Source: Chloroflexi bacterium TSY | GTDB taxonomy: Bacteria > Chloroflexota > Anaerolineae > Caldilineales > Caldilineaceae | Direction: 5' to 3' | NCBI GenBank assembly: GCA_019217005.1 | Contig: JAHBNG010000035.1 | Coordinates: 62,001 to 126,000, forward strand | Length of the DNA: 64,000 nt | Shown here: piece by piece, positions 27,453 to 35,988 of the stretch | Layout of the letters: every line of letters starts with the position of its first letter | Numbering within the stretch: the first letter of the stretch is position 1 | The notes under the pieces: model-generated | Database searches by the model: none | Told to the model about the DNA's origin: nothing | The model's input: only the letters and a program-made list of their open reading frames with translations | Position numbers and translations under genes: made by a program

Positions 27453-28085
27453 TTAAGAGGCTGTCAAGCCAGCCAACTGATCTTCAATGAATTGTTTCGT
27501 AACAGGACCCTGCCACATCGTCTGAACGACACCGTTCGCATCGATAAAGGCTGATGCAGGTTGTCCACGTACTTGATAAAGCTTCGCAACCTCTCCTTCT
27601 TCATCAAGGACAATGGGGAACGTCAAGCCAAATTCGTCAATAAAGGCTGGAACGTCGTCTAAGCTATTTTCTCTTCTGGTCAAATTAATACCAAGAACGA
27701 CGACACCATCTTCACTATGAGTATCATATGTCTCCTGCAAATCTGGCATTTCAACTCGGCATGGCCCGCACCACGAGGCCCAAAAGTTAAGGATCACCGG
27801 CTGTCCACGAAAATCACTCAAATTCACTACATCCCCATCCAGTGTGGTCAGCGTGAATTCAGGAGCCGGATGCCCTGTTCGCGGTGCTGGTTCCAGATCC
27901 GAGTTAGCAGTATCCTGCGTGCTCGCTGCGGATTCAGCGCCGGGCTGTGCTACATTGTCGTCTACGGCGCTGAGATTATCGGTTGTCCCACTACAAGATA
28001 TGACAACGAGGCTGACGATCATCAAGGCAACAAGCCCTACACCAATCTTTAGCCATTTTTTAAGTCCACTCTCTTGTAATCCCAT
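27453..28085 (-). CDS. TlpA/ResA-like thioredoxin-fold lipoprotein
   Basis: About 210 aa from ATG 28085, chosen because AAAGAGG lies about 10 nt upstream (an alternative ATG is 28106). An N-terminal hydrophobic segment ends in VVISC, a plausible lipobox, so the protein should be anchored outside the membrane. After a low-complexity linker comes a TlpA-like domain: HPAPEFTLTTLDGDVVNLSD, FRGQPVILNFWASWCGPCRV with the WCGPC redox site, and the cis-Pro region GQPASAF. Such proteins reduce or exchange disulfides, for example in cytochrome c maturation; no cytochrome genes are near. It is 158 bp upstream of the DUF3179 gene on the same strand. Confidence 0.9.
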   Translation of the reverse strand: MGLQESGLKKWLKIGVGLVALMIVSLVVISCSGTTDNLSAVDDNVAQPGAESAASTQDTANSDLEPAPRTGHPAPEFTLTTLDGDVVNLSDFRGQPVILNFWASWCGPCRVEMPDLQETYDTHSEDGVVVLGINLTRRENSLDDVPAFIDEFGLTFPIVLDEEGEVAKLYQVRGQPASAFIDANGVVQTMWQGPVTKQFIEDQLAGLTAS

Positions 28086-28109
28086 CTTATAACCCTCTTT
28101 TTTCATAGT

Positions 28110-28226
28110 ATCAGTAGATTCAAATTCCTGCCGAGTAGGTGTTCTCTAACGCCGGTCACAGTCGAGTAACGCCGCATTAGAGAATGCTACCTCCGCGAAT
28201 AAAAGACACATTTTGGATCTACTGAT
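28110..28226. repeat. Family B-related small element, copy 2
   Basis: Ends ATCAGTAGATTCAAAT and ATTTTGGATCTACTGAT, and the hairpin TTCTCTAACGCCG / CGCCGCATTAGAGAA. It directly abuts family B copy 3. Confidence 0.65.
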
Positions 28227-28227
28227 A

Positions 28228-28446
28228 CTCAGTAGATCCAAATTTGGCGTTTTTGGCTATTTTCAGTCGAGATTGCAGGGATTTTGGAGTCATTTATTCA
28301 GATTTCGGTTACAGAAAACAACCTATTTCATATCTGAAAATCGCCCAAATCTAACGCAAAAACTAGATATCGACCGGCAAATTTGTATTTATGTCAACTG
28401 TTTAGCCAGAATTCTCTCTCAAAACCTGAAATTTGGATCTACTGAG
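28228..28446 (+). repeat. Family B MITE (219 bp), copy 3
   Basis: Same length and orientation as copy 1. TA lies on both sides (gaTA before, TAta after), as for a TA target duplication. Confidence 0.9.
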
Positions 28447-28496
28447 TATAGGTAAGTATAAAATCAGCCAATAGATGGAACCAGATTCTGGCTGAA

Positions 28497-28530
28497 AGCT
28501 GACGGCTGATTAGCTGAAAGCTTTTTTATG
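28497..28530. repeat. Family H 34-bp repeat, copy 1 (terminator-like)
   Basis: A 34-bp word containing GACGGCTGATTAGCTGAAAG and ending in CTTTTTTATG recurs exactly at 50306-50339. AGCT words and the T6 tract make it terminator-like. Confidence 0.5.
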
Positions 28531-28603
28531 CTCTGTTTACCCTTCGCTTATCCTTTATCCTCAATCAGTTGAGGAGGTAGCATTTTCTATGCGCATAGCC
28601 GCA

Positions 28604-28668
28604 TCATTTACACTCTGGACAACTGTCCCCCGACAGCAAACGTTCCAATCTGCCAAAGTCTGAGTTGC
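28604..28668. repeat. Family G repeat, copy 3 (degenerate)
   Basis: Contains GGACAACTGTCCCCCGACAG, similar to GGACAACTGTCCCTCGACAG in the reverse of 21276-21340, but the rest has drifted. Confidence 0.4.
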
Positions 28669-28676
28669 ATCTCTAT

Positions 28677-28773
28677 TAGGTTCTGTTGACATTTAGAATA
28701 TACCCTCACAGCATTGGTTGCAATGAACGGTGTCTTCTCTGAGAAGAGCTGTCAATTGCCAGCGGTTCCTAGT
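28677..28773. repeat. Family D inverted-repeat element (about 97 bp), copy 1
   Basis: It starts TAGGTTCTGTTGACATTTAG and ends with a near reverse complement (CAATTGCCAGCGGTTCCTAG). A cleaner copy lies at 53348-53447. The middle CTCACAGCATTGGTTGCA is also shared. Confidence 0.65.
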
Positions 28774-28902
28774 CTATTGGATGAGATGTTTCTGGATTAT
28801 CTTACGTGCTCTTGATAGCTATCATCTGCGCAAGATCTTTCCGCCGAAACGCGTTCGATCGTTGGCTCAGCTACTTATGTTGAACCCAACTCATTTAATT
28901 CG

Positions 28903-28976
28903 GTGTGTCCCAAAGTGTGTAAATGGCGCAGACTTTCAGAGTGCGCAGTTTTCATTTACACACTTTGGGACACACT
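28903..28976. repeat. Family A palindrome, copy 4
   Basis: Almost perfect arms: GTGTGTCCCAAAGTGTGTAA and TTTACACACTTTGGGACACAC (the last 20 bases pair). Confidence 0.85.
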
Positions 28977-29294
28977 ATCTTTAATTCTGATTCTTTAGGA
29001 AATGGATAGTGGTTGTCCGGTAAGTGGCAGACGGTCATCGAATACAAGATTCTCAGGCTACGACCAGAGTCTCTAGAAATCGTGTCACTTAACCCGCTGC
29101 CACGACCAGGAAATGAATGTCATCATTAGACAATGACAATTATCCCGACTTCCCAGACTGTGCTAGACTATCATTGCGCTCGATGTAGCTTTTATTGACA
29201 ATTTGTCCAGGCCTGTAGAGAATCGGGCTAATGAAAACAGGGGCGAGGAGCAGAAATTCGGCGGAACATTTACTTAATTGATCGCGTTCATATT

Positions 29295-29449
29295 GGGGTG
29301 GTTCAGAATTAGGTTTACACTTTTGATACATAGATAAAAATCTATATGAGGTCATTTTCTGCCTGAGCATGGCTCAAAGTAGAAAATATAAACATCTTTT
29401 CTCTTTGCAAAAATGTAAACCTAATTGTCCGCCTAAAATGAACCACCCC
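29295..29449. repeat. Family C MITE (155 bp), copy 1, with 8-bp target duplication
   Basis: Terminal repeats GGGGTGGTTCA / TGAACCACCCC. ttcatatt occurs directly before (29287-29294) and directly after (29450-29457), a perfect 8-bp duplication. It is the same element, inverted, as 61307-61461. Confidence 0.9.
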
Positions 29450-29532
29450 TTCATATTCATGGAATAATAATTGTCAATAAAACCAGTTGATATTTCAGCT
29501 CTGACAATGTCTAGCTCATTGGAGTAAACAAT

Positions 29533-30144
29533 ATGCTTAATTCCCTTTGGAATTCACCAATGGTTAACTGGCCAAATGCATTAACAATCCTGCGGATTGG
29601 GATGGCCTTTGCCACCTTTTGGCTTGTTTTGGAGCCATCTCTTATTAGTGCTTTAGTTGCTGGTCTCATTTTCACGATAGCGGCCATTACAGATCTGTTG
29701 GATGGACAATTAGCACGGAGAACCGGCGCTATCACAACGTTTGGTAAGATTCTAGATCCGATTGCGGACAAAATTTTGGTACTTGGCACCTTTGCCGTTC
29801 TATCTTACCTCGATGTCTTCTCATTTTGGATAGTGTTGCCGATTCTAATTCGAGAAGTTGCGATCACGGCATTTCGTCTCTATTTTTTGACAAAAGGAAC
29901 AGCTGTTGCTGCGGAAAAGAGTGGCAAGCAAAAAACAACAGTTCAAATTGTGGCCATTGGGGTAATCTATGCCAATCTCCTCTTTGTCAACCACTTTTTC
30001 GGGACAGTTTCCCCCGCAACGGCACAAGCGATTAGCCTGATACTCTCCATTGCCATGTATCTATTGCTAGCCGCTGCCGTTTGGCTGACCATCTACTCAG
30101 GCTATCTTTTCTTTCGAAACAATTGGCGTTTGATCGTGGGGTAA
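29533..30144 (+). CDS. pgsA: CDP-diacylglycerol--glycerol-3-phosphate 3-phosphatidyltransferase
   Basis: A CDP-alcohol phosphatidyltransferase of 203 aa with several membrane helices. It makes phosphatidylglycerol phosphate from CDP-diacylglycerol and glycerol 3-phosphate. The catalytic signature is DLLDGQLARRTGAITTFGKI followed by LDPIADK (D-x2-D-G-x2-A-R-x8-G-x3-D-x3-D). It starts MLNSLWNSPMVNWPNALTIL, and GGAG lies 9 nt before the ATG. The length is normal for PgsA. A related use, such as phosphatidylinositol phosphate synthesis, is possible but less likely. It converges on the CotH gene. Confidence 0.9.
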   Translation: MLNSLWNSPMVNWPNALTILRIGMAFATFWLVLEPSLISALVAGLIFTIAAITDLLDGQLARRTGAITTFGKILDPIADKILVLGTFAVLSYLDVFSFWIVLPILIREVAITAFRLYFLTKGTAVAAEKSGKQKTTVQIVAIGVIYANLLFVNHFFGTVSPATAQAISLILSIAMYLLLAAAVWLTIYSGYLFFRNNWRLIVG

Positions 30145-30171
30145 ATTATTTTGAGTTCATGAACAATCCGT

Positions 30172-33100
30172 TCAATCCGTTCCAAAATCCATGTCCCCAC
30201 TTGGCGATCCATGGATATGCAGACTTGCCTGCCAATTGTGCGGTTGATCCGCACGACCATGCGGATTTATTAGCACCAGCGAATCGCCGACACCATCTGC
30301 GCTCAGAGGCCACCCATTGGCATCGTTATATGTGACCGAATCGATCAGCTGGCCTGTTGCCATTCGAAGGGCGAGCGTTTCACCTTGATCAGACAAACGT
30401 CCCTGATAAATACCATGAATTTCTGCGGTAGGATAACGATCGCGGAACGTTTTGAAATCGCGAATGATCGTCATTTGTGTTCCTGGTTTGAGCAGCGTGT
30501 AGCGAGGAAACCGAAACTTGATTCCTTCAAAATAGGCTCCGGACAGATCGGCGGTCAACGCTCCAAGATTCTGAATCTCGACAAACTCATAGAGCTCACC
30601 CCCGAGAGGATTGTACATGATCTCTGTAAACCGTACATCGGCGCTCTGATTTGGTTTGTAAAATGTGGCTAAACGTAGTGCACTCCAACGCCCCGTCGAT
30701 TCCTCAAAGACCCGTGCTTTGACCACTGTTGCATCAGTCAAGATGATTGGTCCGTTATAGAGCATCGTTCTTCCCACAAGTTCACCAGCGGCCATATTGT
30801 CTGCAACAGAAGCGCGTGGATCGCTCCCGTCAAGCGTATAATAAATCGTCCCTATAGCAGACTTCATGGTCAGCTCAAGTTCGCCACGAAACTGGAGATA
30901 CGGACCTTGAGAGCCACTTTGAATGTCAATAAAATCATCTGGAGTGAATTCCACTGGCTTGCCTGAGACAAACCACTCTGGTGGATCCAACTGTGGGTAA
31001 TATCCTGCAGCACGCATTTGATCGAGCAGACGTTGGCCGTTGCCGTTCATTTGGTCCATTACACGCTCACGGGCTTGGCTCCAGTCATCTTGGGTAACGG
31101 GTTCTTCATAACGTACATCACCCCACCGTGCCGACTCGGCAACAATGGCATTCTCCAGCTCCTGGTTGATCATTCTCCAGCGTGCCTGTGCTTGCCTATG
31201 GGTTAATGTACCACCATTCACCAGATGTAGATAGGCGCGATCAGCGAAAACCATGCGAAAGTCAGCATTCTCGATCAAAGCGTTAAAGACCAGTTGTGTC
31301 ACGTTTGGAAAAGGTTCATCCCCAAAGGTCTTGGAATCGAGATGCACCACCGCACCTTGGTTCCAGGTGTCTTCGGCATCCCACACAAAGAAATAGTTAC
31401 GTCCAGCCGGAAAACGCACGTTGACATACCAGTTGTTCATGGGCCAATCACGGTTGCCAGCATACCAATTCAACAAGACATAGTCGCTAAACTGAACAGG
31501 GTCAATAAACTCCAGCATCGTCGCATATCTCGCTGGATCGTCCAAACCTCCCTCTGTCGCCAACCTGATTAACACATCAAATCGATCGATACGCCCTTCC
31601 ACCGTACCACCATGATTTGCTGAATACCAATCCTCTCGCGTTCCATCAAAATAGGTAGTCATAAAAGAAGTATCTGGCCGTTCAACGAGATTATAAAGAC
31701 CCCAATAAAGACCATTGAGATAGAGATGGACAAAGATGCCATGAGAACCAATTCCCGACATGGCAATCTGTGATGCACGCATCCACTCATCTCGCGTATA
31801 GGTGGCCTCTCGGTGATCCACCTCTGCATCGGGCGCAGGCGGATGACCAGCAAATCCGCGGTCGACCCCTGCGCGAAGGACTACCGTATCGAATTCTTGT
31901 GCGGGTGAATCGGGAAAAATCTGATAACGTAGCTTGCCAGCGCCATATTGGCGCTTGAAAAAGAGGCGAAATGAATGTTTAGGCATAAACTCCCAGCGCC
32001 CTGCACCGCCTTGAATCCGCAATCCAGCATCTATCCGAAAGCCAACGTGCCTACTCTCCACGGGGAAAAATTCAACAGACACAGGACGTTCGGACTCAGG
32101 ACCGCGCATTCTTGGTGCAGCATAAATATCCAGGTGTTCAGGCTCCACGACAAGAGATAAAGATGGAATTTCACGCATCCCTGCCTCTAACTTCGGACCA
32201 TAGATCGAATGATGAACGATTTCTGGATCCATCTCATAATCAGCGAGACGTGGCGCTCCAGCCTGATATCCCCCAAAGTTGATCTCATGCTGGCCCCACG
32301 TTTCAGGCCAACCAGAGGGGCGGGAGGGCTGCGTTAGGACGTCGCGCACAAAGATATAGCTATGAGTCTCGATCGGTGCCGTCAGGAATCCTTCCTTATA
32401 GAATGCGGCACGCAAGATGGTTGTGGTTTCGACAGCAATCGGTTCTTCATAGAGATGTCCTGTCGTTGCAGTGGGCATGCTGCCGTCGACAGTATAGCGG
32501 ATTTGCGCACTCGGTGTCTCAGTTTCTAGTTCTAGGATAAATGGTTGTTGGTAAAATCCACGCTCTCTACTAAATACCACTGGGGACGTCATGCCTTGCC
32601 AAGCAACCTGACTCTCATTTTGCGTGCCACGTGTTGGCGTTTGTAGATAACCATAGGCTGCTGCGCCATTCGTTTCTCCATTTGGCTTGTCATCTTGGCT
32701 ATTCTGGTGACGGGTGCGTCCAAACGACGTCCCCCCAAATTGAGTTGGATAGGTAATCGGGAATGAATCCAAATAGAGACGGGTGCTTGGTGGGTAGAGC
32801 GCTAGAAAGCCACCATCTGCATAAAGCCTGATCCGCGTCTCGAGCATTGGTATTCCTGATTCTGTAGAGGCATCTTCGTCTGGCATCAAGGCGCTATTCT
32901 CAGGGAACAGAACCACGTAGCTTCCTGCATCGATCGTCACATCAGGAAACCGCCATTTGTCTGGGCGATCAGGCTGATCAGTCAGCGTCCAGTTGGCCAA
33001 AGATACAGCTCGTTTGCTACGGTTATAAAGTTCGATCCAGCCCCCTGTTTGTTGGTCGCCATCAGACGCGTCGAGACTAGACTCCTCGACAATACCAACG

Positions 33101-33258
33101 GCCAGAAATTCGTTGATCACGACCGGCGAACGTTCGACGGCTGCTGGACGCGTTGGATCAAGTAGAATCTGCGGAAATCCCCATAGCAGGCACAGACAAA
33201 TAAATGCCCAAAAGAGCCAATGCGGCCAACGTTTTTTCCAGATCATATGTGAGTTCAC
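30172..33258 (-). CDS. Exported CotH-like protein with lamin-tail (LTD) domains
   Basis: The protein has 1028 aa. A signal anchor covers about 9-32 (WPHWLFWAFICLCLLWGF). A first lamin-tail domain follows (about 45-190; VINEFLAVGI, WIELYNRSKRAVSLANWTLT), then a chitobiase-C-like beta domain (about 225-315; IRYTVDGSMPT), a CotH kinase-like domain (about 400-740; FRLFFKRQYGAGKLRY, LYNLVERPDTSF, DWPMNNWYVNVR, FFVWDAEDTWN), a second chitobiase-like domain (IYYTLDGSDPRAS) and a C-terminal lamin-tail domain (DVRFTEIMYNPLGGELYEFV). CotH proteins can be atypical kinases; here the role is unknown, with surface attachment likely. It is 17 bp after the DegT gene and probably in its operon. Confidence 0.9.
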   Translation of the reverse strand: MNSHMIWKKRWPHWLFWAFICLCLLWGFPQILLDPTRPAAVERSPVVINEFLAVGIVEESSLDASDGDQQTGGWIELYNRSKRAVSLANWTLTDQPDRPDKWRFPDVTIDAGSYVVLFPENSALMPDEDASTESGIPMLETRIRLYADGGFLALYPPSTRLYLDSFPITYPTQFGGTSFGRTRHQNSQDDKPNGETNGAAAYGYLQTPTRGTQNESQVAWQGMTSPVVFSRERGFYQQPFILELETETPSAQIRYTVDGSMPTATTGHLYEEPIAVETTTILRAAFYKEGFLTAPIETHSYIFVRDVLTQPSRPSGWPETWGQHEINFGGYQAGAPRLADYEMDPEIVHHSIYGPKLEAGMREIPSLSLVVEPEHLDIYAAPRMRGPESERPVSVEFFPVESRHVGFRIDAGLRIQGGAGRWEFMPKHSFRLFFKRQYGAGKLRYQIFPDSPAQEFDTVVLRAGVDRGFAGHPPAPDAEVDHREATYTRDEWMRASQIAMSGIGSHGIFVHLYLNGLYWGLYNLVERPDTSFMTTYFDGTREDWYSANHGGTVEGRIDRFDVLIRLATEGGLDDPARYATMLEFIDPVQFSDYVLLNWYAGNRDWPMNNWYVNVRFPAGRNYFFVWDAEDTWNQGAVVHLDSKTFGDEPFPNVTQLVFNALIENADFRMVFADRAYLHLVNGGTLTHRQAQARWRMINQELENAIVAESARWGDVRYEEPVTQDDWSQARERVMDQMNGNGQRLLDQMRAAGYYPQLDPPEWFVSGKPVEFTPDDFIDIQSGSQGPYLQFRGELELTMKSAIGTIYYTLDGSDPRASVADNMAAGELVGRTMLYNGPIILTDATVVKARVFEESTGRWSALRLATFYKPNQSADVRFTEIMYNPLGGELYEFVEIQNLGALTADLSGAYFEGIKFRFPRYTLLKPGTQMTIIRDFKTFRDRYPTAEIHGIYQGRLSDQGETLALRMATGQLIDSVTYNDANGWPLSADGVGDSLVLINPHGRADQPHNWQASLHIHGSPSGDMDFGTD

Positions 33259-33275
33259 TCCAAAGCATAAATACC

Positions 33276-34520
33276 CTACAGAGCCGCCTCACGAATCAGC
33301 TCCGTCATAAATTCAATTTCACCCGCTTCGAGTGATGAAGAAGAGGGCAAATAGAGACCATCACGACATAACCGTTCAGCCACGGGATAACGTTGACCTT
33401 TGAATCGTTCCCAATAGACCGGTTGGCAGTGCATTGGAATAAAGAACGTACGTGTCTCAACGCCATTGTCAGCCAGTACTTTGCGCAGTTGATCGCGGGT
33501 TATGCCATACGTCTCTTGATCGACCAGTATGCCATACATCCAATAGACATTTTTGGCCCAGGATGCTTCTCGTGGAGTGGAAATGCCGGGAATGTCACGC
33601 AGTTGGTCATTATACGCCTGTGCATTGTGCCGTCGCGCAGCAATAAATGTGTCTAACTGCTCAGTCTGGGCCAACCCAACGGCTGCCTGCAGATTTGTCA
33701 TGCGGTAGTTAAAGCCGACGAATTTGTGCCAAAAGTGACGTTCAGTGCTAAATGCATGATCGCGCAGATTCCAGGCCAGACGAGCAATATCCCGATTACT
33801 CGTCGTGACCATCCCGCCTTCACCAGTCGTAATGATCTTATTTCCATAGAAACTGAAGCCTGCAGCATGTCCTAATCCGCCACAACGTCGTCCTTTGTAT
33901 TCTGCTCCGTGCGCTTCCGCAGCGTCTTCAAAAACATAAAGGCCATATCTATCGGCCAATTCCATTAATGGATCCATATCAGTCGGATGACCATAGATAT
34001 GGACAGGGACAATCGCCTTGGTCCTTGGCGTGACTTTGTCAGCTACTTGTTGGATGTCCATTTGCCAATAGTTTGGCTCCATATCGACCAACACTGGTTT
34101 TGCCCCGCAATAGGTGACGGCGTTGGCCGTGGCAATCATCGTGAAGGTGGGGATAATCACTTCATCATCAGGTTCCAACCCAAGTGTAGCCATGGCCAGA
34201 TGCATAGCAATGGTTCCATTGGCACAAGCAACCCCATACTGTGTCCCACATGCTTCGGCAAAGCGGGCCTCAAATTCGCGGATAAATCCACCTGCAGAGG
34301 AGATCCAAGTGGTTTCAACAGCTCGACGCACGTATGAGAGTTCGTTGCCACTCAGAGTTGGTTCGCAAACAGGAATAATGGCACGTCGAGTTGGGTGATC
34401 AGACGCTTCCTCAAAGGAAGGGATGGCACGATAGCGTACTTTCACTTCTGGATCTGCTGCCGGAATGATCTCGGCAAGATCCCCCATTTCTTCTAAGGTC
34501 AGTTCAGCAGGTTTGAGCAT
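33276..34520 (-). CDS. DegT/DnrJ/EryC1/StrS family aminotransferase
   Basis: A PLP-dependent sugar aminotransferase of 414 aa, similar to perosamine or other 4-amino-sugar synthases. Marks: ETTWISSAGGFIREFEARFA, YGVACANGTIAMHLA, EVIIPTFTMIATANAVTYCG, IYGHPTDMDPLME, EDAAEAHGAEYKGRRCG, and the PLP lysine in FSFYGNKIITTGEGGMVTT. It converts a keto-sugar nucleotide to the amino sugar for surface glycans or glycosylation. An N-terminal extension of about 45 residues precedes the usual start of the family. The following gene encodes the CotH/LTD surface protein. The 213 bp upstream hold no feature that I can support. Confidence 0.92.
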   Translation of the reverse strand: MLKPAELTLEEMGDLAEIIPAADPEVKVRYRAIPSFEEASDHPTRRAIIPVCEPTLSGNELSYVRRAVETTWISSAGGFIREFEARFAEACGTQYGVACANGTIAMHLAMATLGLEPDDEVIIPTFTMIATANAVTYCGAKPVLVDMEPNYWQMDIQQVADKVTPRTKAIVPVHIYGHPTDMDPLMELADRYGLYVFEDAAEAHGAEYKGRRCGGLGHAAGFSFYGNKIITTGEGGMVTTSNRDIARLAWNLRDHAFSTERHFWHKFVGFNYRMTNLQAAVGLAQTEQLDTFIAARRHNAQAYNDQLRDIPGISTPREASWAKNVYWMYGILVDQETYGITRDQLRKVLADNGVETRTFFIPMHCQPVYWERFKGQRYPVAERLCRDGLYLPSSSSLEAGEIEFMTELIREAAL

Positions 34521-34733
34521 GTTTCTAGAATCCTTTGGTTATTGAAGCGCCCATCTGGTTTGTCTACTATCTAATCTCGAATCCCTGATCCCTCACTCCA
34601 ATTATAACAGGGTGAGCAACATGTACGGATATGTAACATTATCTTGTTTGATATTGACAATAATGCTATGATGAAAGAGAAGATTTATGGAGATGATTCG
34701 GCGAGACGCGCAAGTCTGATGGAGATAGAATCT

Positions 34734-35132
34734 ATGGGGCAACGACAATCTGTGAGTAGTGGCACGATTTGGGAAGAGATGGCGGGGTATAGTCGGGCTG
34801 TACGGTTTGGCGATCACATCCATGTCTCTGGTACAACAGCAACTGGGCCAGATGGTCTAGTCGAGGAAAATGATCCGTCCGCACAGGCACACTTCATTAT
34901 CGATAAGATCGAGAACGCCATCCAGCAACTAGGTGGTCGTCTGGAAGATGTCATACGTGTACGACTCTTTGTGAGTGATATTGAACATTGGGAACCGGTG
35001 GCGCGAGCACATGGGGAACGCTTTGGTCATATTCGACCGGCAAATACTTTGGTTGAGGCTCGGCTTGTGGGACCAGAATATTTGGTCGAGATCGAAGCCG
35101 AAGCGATTGTGGGAGCTGGTGAAAACTTGTAG
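34734..35132 (+). CDS. RidA/YjgF family protein
   Basis: The protein has 132 aa from the ATG at 34734 (GGAG 9 nt before it); the open frame extends up to 34644, but the relatives start near MGQRQSVSSGTIWEEMAGYS. Family blocks: RFGDHIHVSGTTATGPDG, AQAHFIIDKIENAIQQLGG, VIRVRLFVSDIEHWEPVARA, and PANTLVEARLVGPEYLVEIE with the Arg that binds the carboxylate in RidA. RidA deaminates reactive enamines and imines; YjgF subgroups vary in role. The protein is monocistronic as far as can be seen. Confidence 0.88.
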   Translation: MGQRQSVSSGTIWEEMAGYSRAVRFGDHIHVSGTTATGPDGLVEENDPSAQAHFIIDKIENAIQQLGGRLEDVIRVRLFVSDIEHWEPVARAHGERFGHIRPANTLVEARLVGPEYLVEIEAEAIVGAGENL

Positions 35133-35313
35133 GCTCATCTATGGAAAAGGCCTTTCTTCCAGAAAGTGTGCAAATATGCGATCAAACTGTCGAAATTATC
35201 GGGAGTGTGTCCCAAAATGTGTAAACGCAGAGGTTCTCTGTCAGAGCAGTGTTCATTTACACACTTTGTGGTACACTCAATTATCAGGGATTGCACACTT
35301 TCATCTGATGGGC
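35133..35313. repeat. Family E inverted repeat, copy 2, carrying a nested family A palindrome
   Basis: The left arm GCTCATCTATGGAAA at 35133 and the right arm TGCACACTTTCATCTGATGG ending near 35313 belong to family E. A complete family A element (35204-35278) lies between them, so A inserted into E. Confidence 0.6.
35204..35278. repeat. Family A palindrome, copy 5
   Basis: AGTGTGTCCCAAAATGTGTAA and TTACACACTTTGTGGTACACT type arms. Nested in family E copy 2. Confidence 0.85.
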
Positions 35314-35424
35314 GAAGCTTGTATACTGAGCAGCGCCATAAAATAACACTTTTTAGTCGAGGGAAAATGTTATAATGTGCTGCTGCGGAGTATAATAGTG
35401 AGAAATCAATAATCGGTATTCAGT

Positions 35425-35985
35425 ATGGCCAACGAACATAAAACTCAATGTCGTGGGCGAGCTTTTGTTGTGTTGGCTCTTGATCTCGGCATATTCCTCA
35501 ACCGAGATGATCGCGAAAAGCTGCACAATTGGCGCGGCCATAAGATGTTTGACCATTTCTTGGAAAAGTTCGATCCGAGTGATCCGAGGTTTGTTCGTGA
35601 TGACGATTATAAACGGATTGAGCATCGAGGATATGAGCTGGGAGTCTTCCATCGAATTTTGGCCGAAGATAATTTCGCGCCAACATATCGGCTCATCAAA
35701 AAAGAAGTCAAATTTCCTGCTCAGCTCGTCAACAATGTCCAATTCAAGGAAAAATTTCTACGCGTCTGGAAAAAGTGGGACATCTGGTTTCGCCTCTCCA
35801 GCAACGGCATTATCACGATTATCCTGAAAATTCAATATCCCAAGCTGCATCGGCTGATCGACGTCTCGCGCGACGTGATGGGATTGCAGGGCCATTTCGA
35901 TATGGCAAGTGCCAAAGCCAAGATTGTGGAATTGGAATCGATCGATACGCCTGCCAGCCGCAGTCATATTGCATCGGTTCAATAG
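35425..35985 (+). CDS. Hypothetical protein, N-terminal half of a CorA-like protein
   Basis: The protein has 186 aa and no recognised domain: mixed helix/strand, with WRGHKMFDHFLEKFDPSDPR and FKEKFLRVWKKWDIWFRL. It ends in HIASVQ-TAG. The next gene starts one codon further on in the same frame (TAG TTT ATG). Reading the TAG as CAG would give SVQQFMQWVQNH and one protein of about 575 aa. I therefore think this is the first half of a single gene with a nonsense mutation; two translationally coupled genes are the alternative. Confidence 0.6.
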   Translation: MANEHKTQCRGRAFVVLALDLGIFLNRDDREKLHNWRGHKMFDHFLEKFDPSDPRFVRDDDYKRIEHRGYELGVFHRILAEDNFAPTYRLIKKEVKFPAQLVNNVQFKEKFLRVWKKWDIWFRLSSNGIITIILKIQYPKLHRLIDVSRDVMGLQGHFDMASAKAKIVELESIDTPASRSHIASVQ

Positions 35986-35988
35986 TTT

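Noticed and set aside
35986..35988. Pyrrolysine reading of the TAG between the CorA-like halves
   Set aside because: No pyl genes are seen and nothing suggests pyrrolysine use; a nonsense mutation is simpler.
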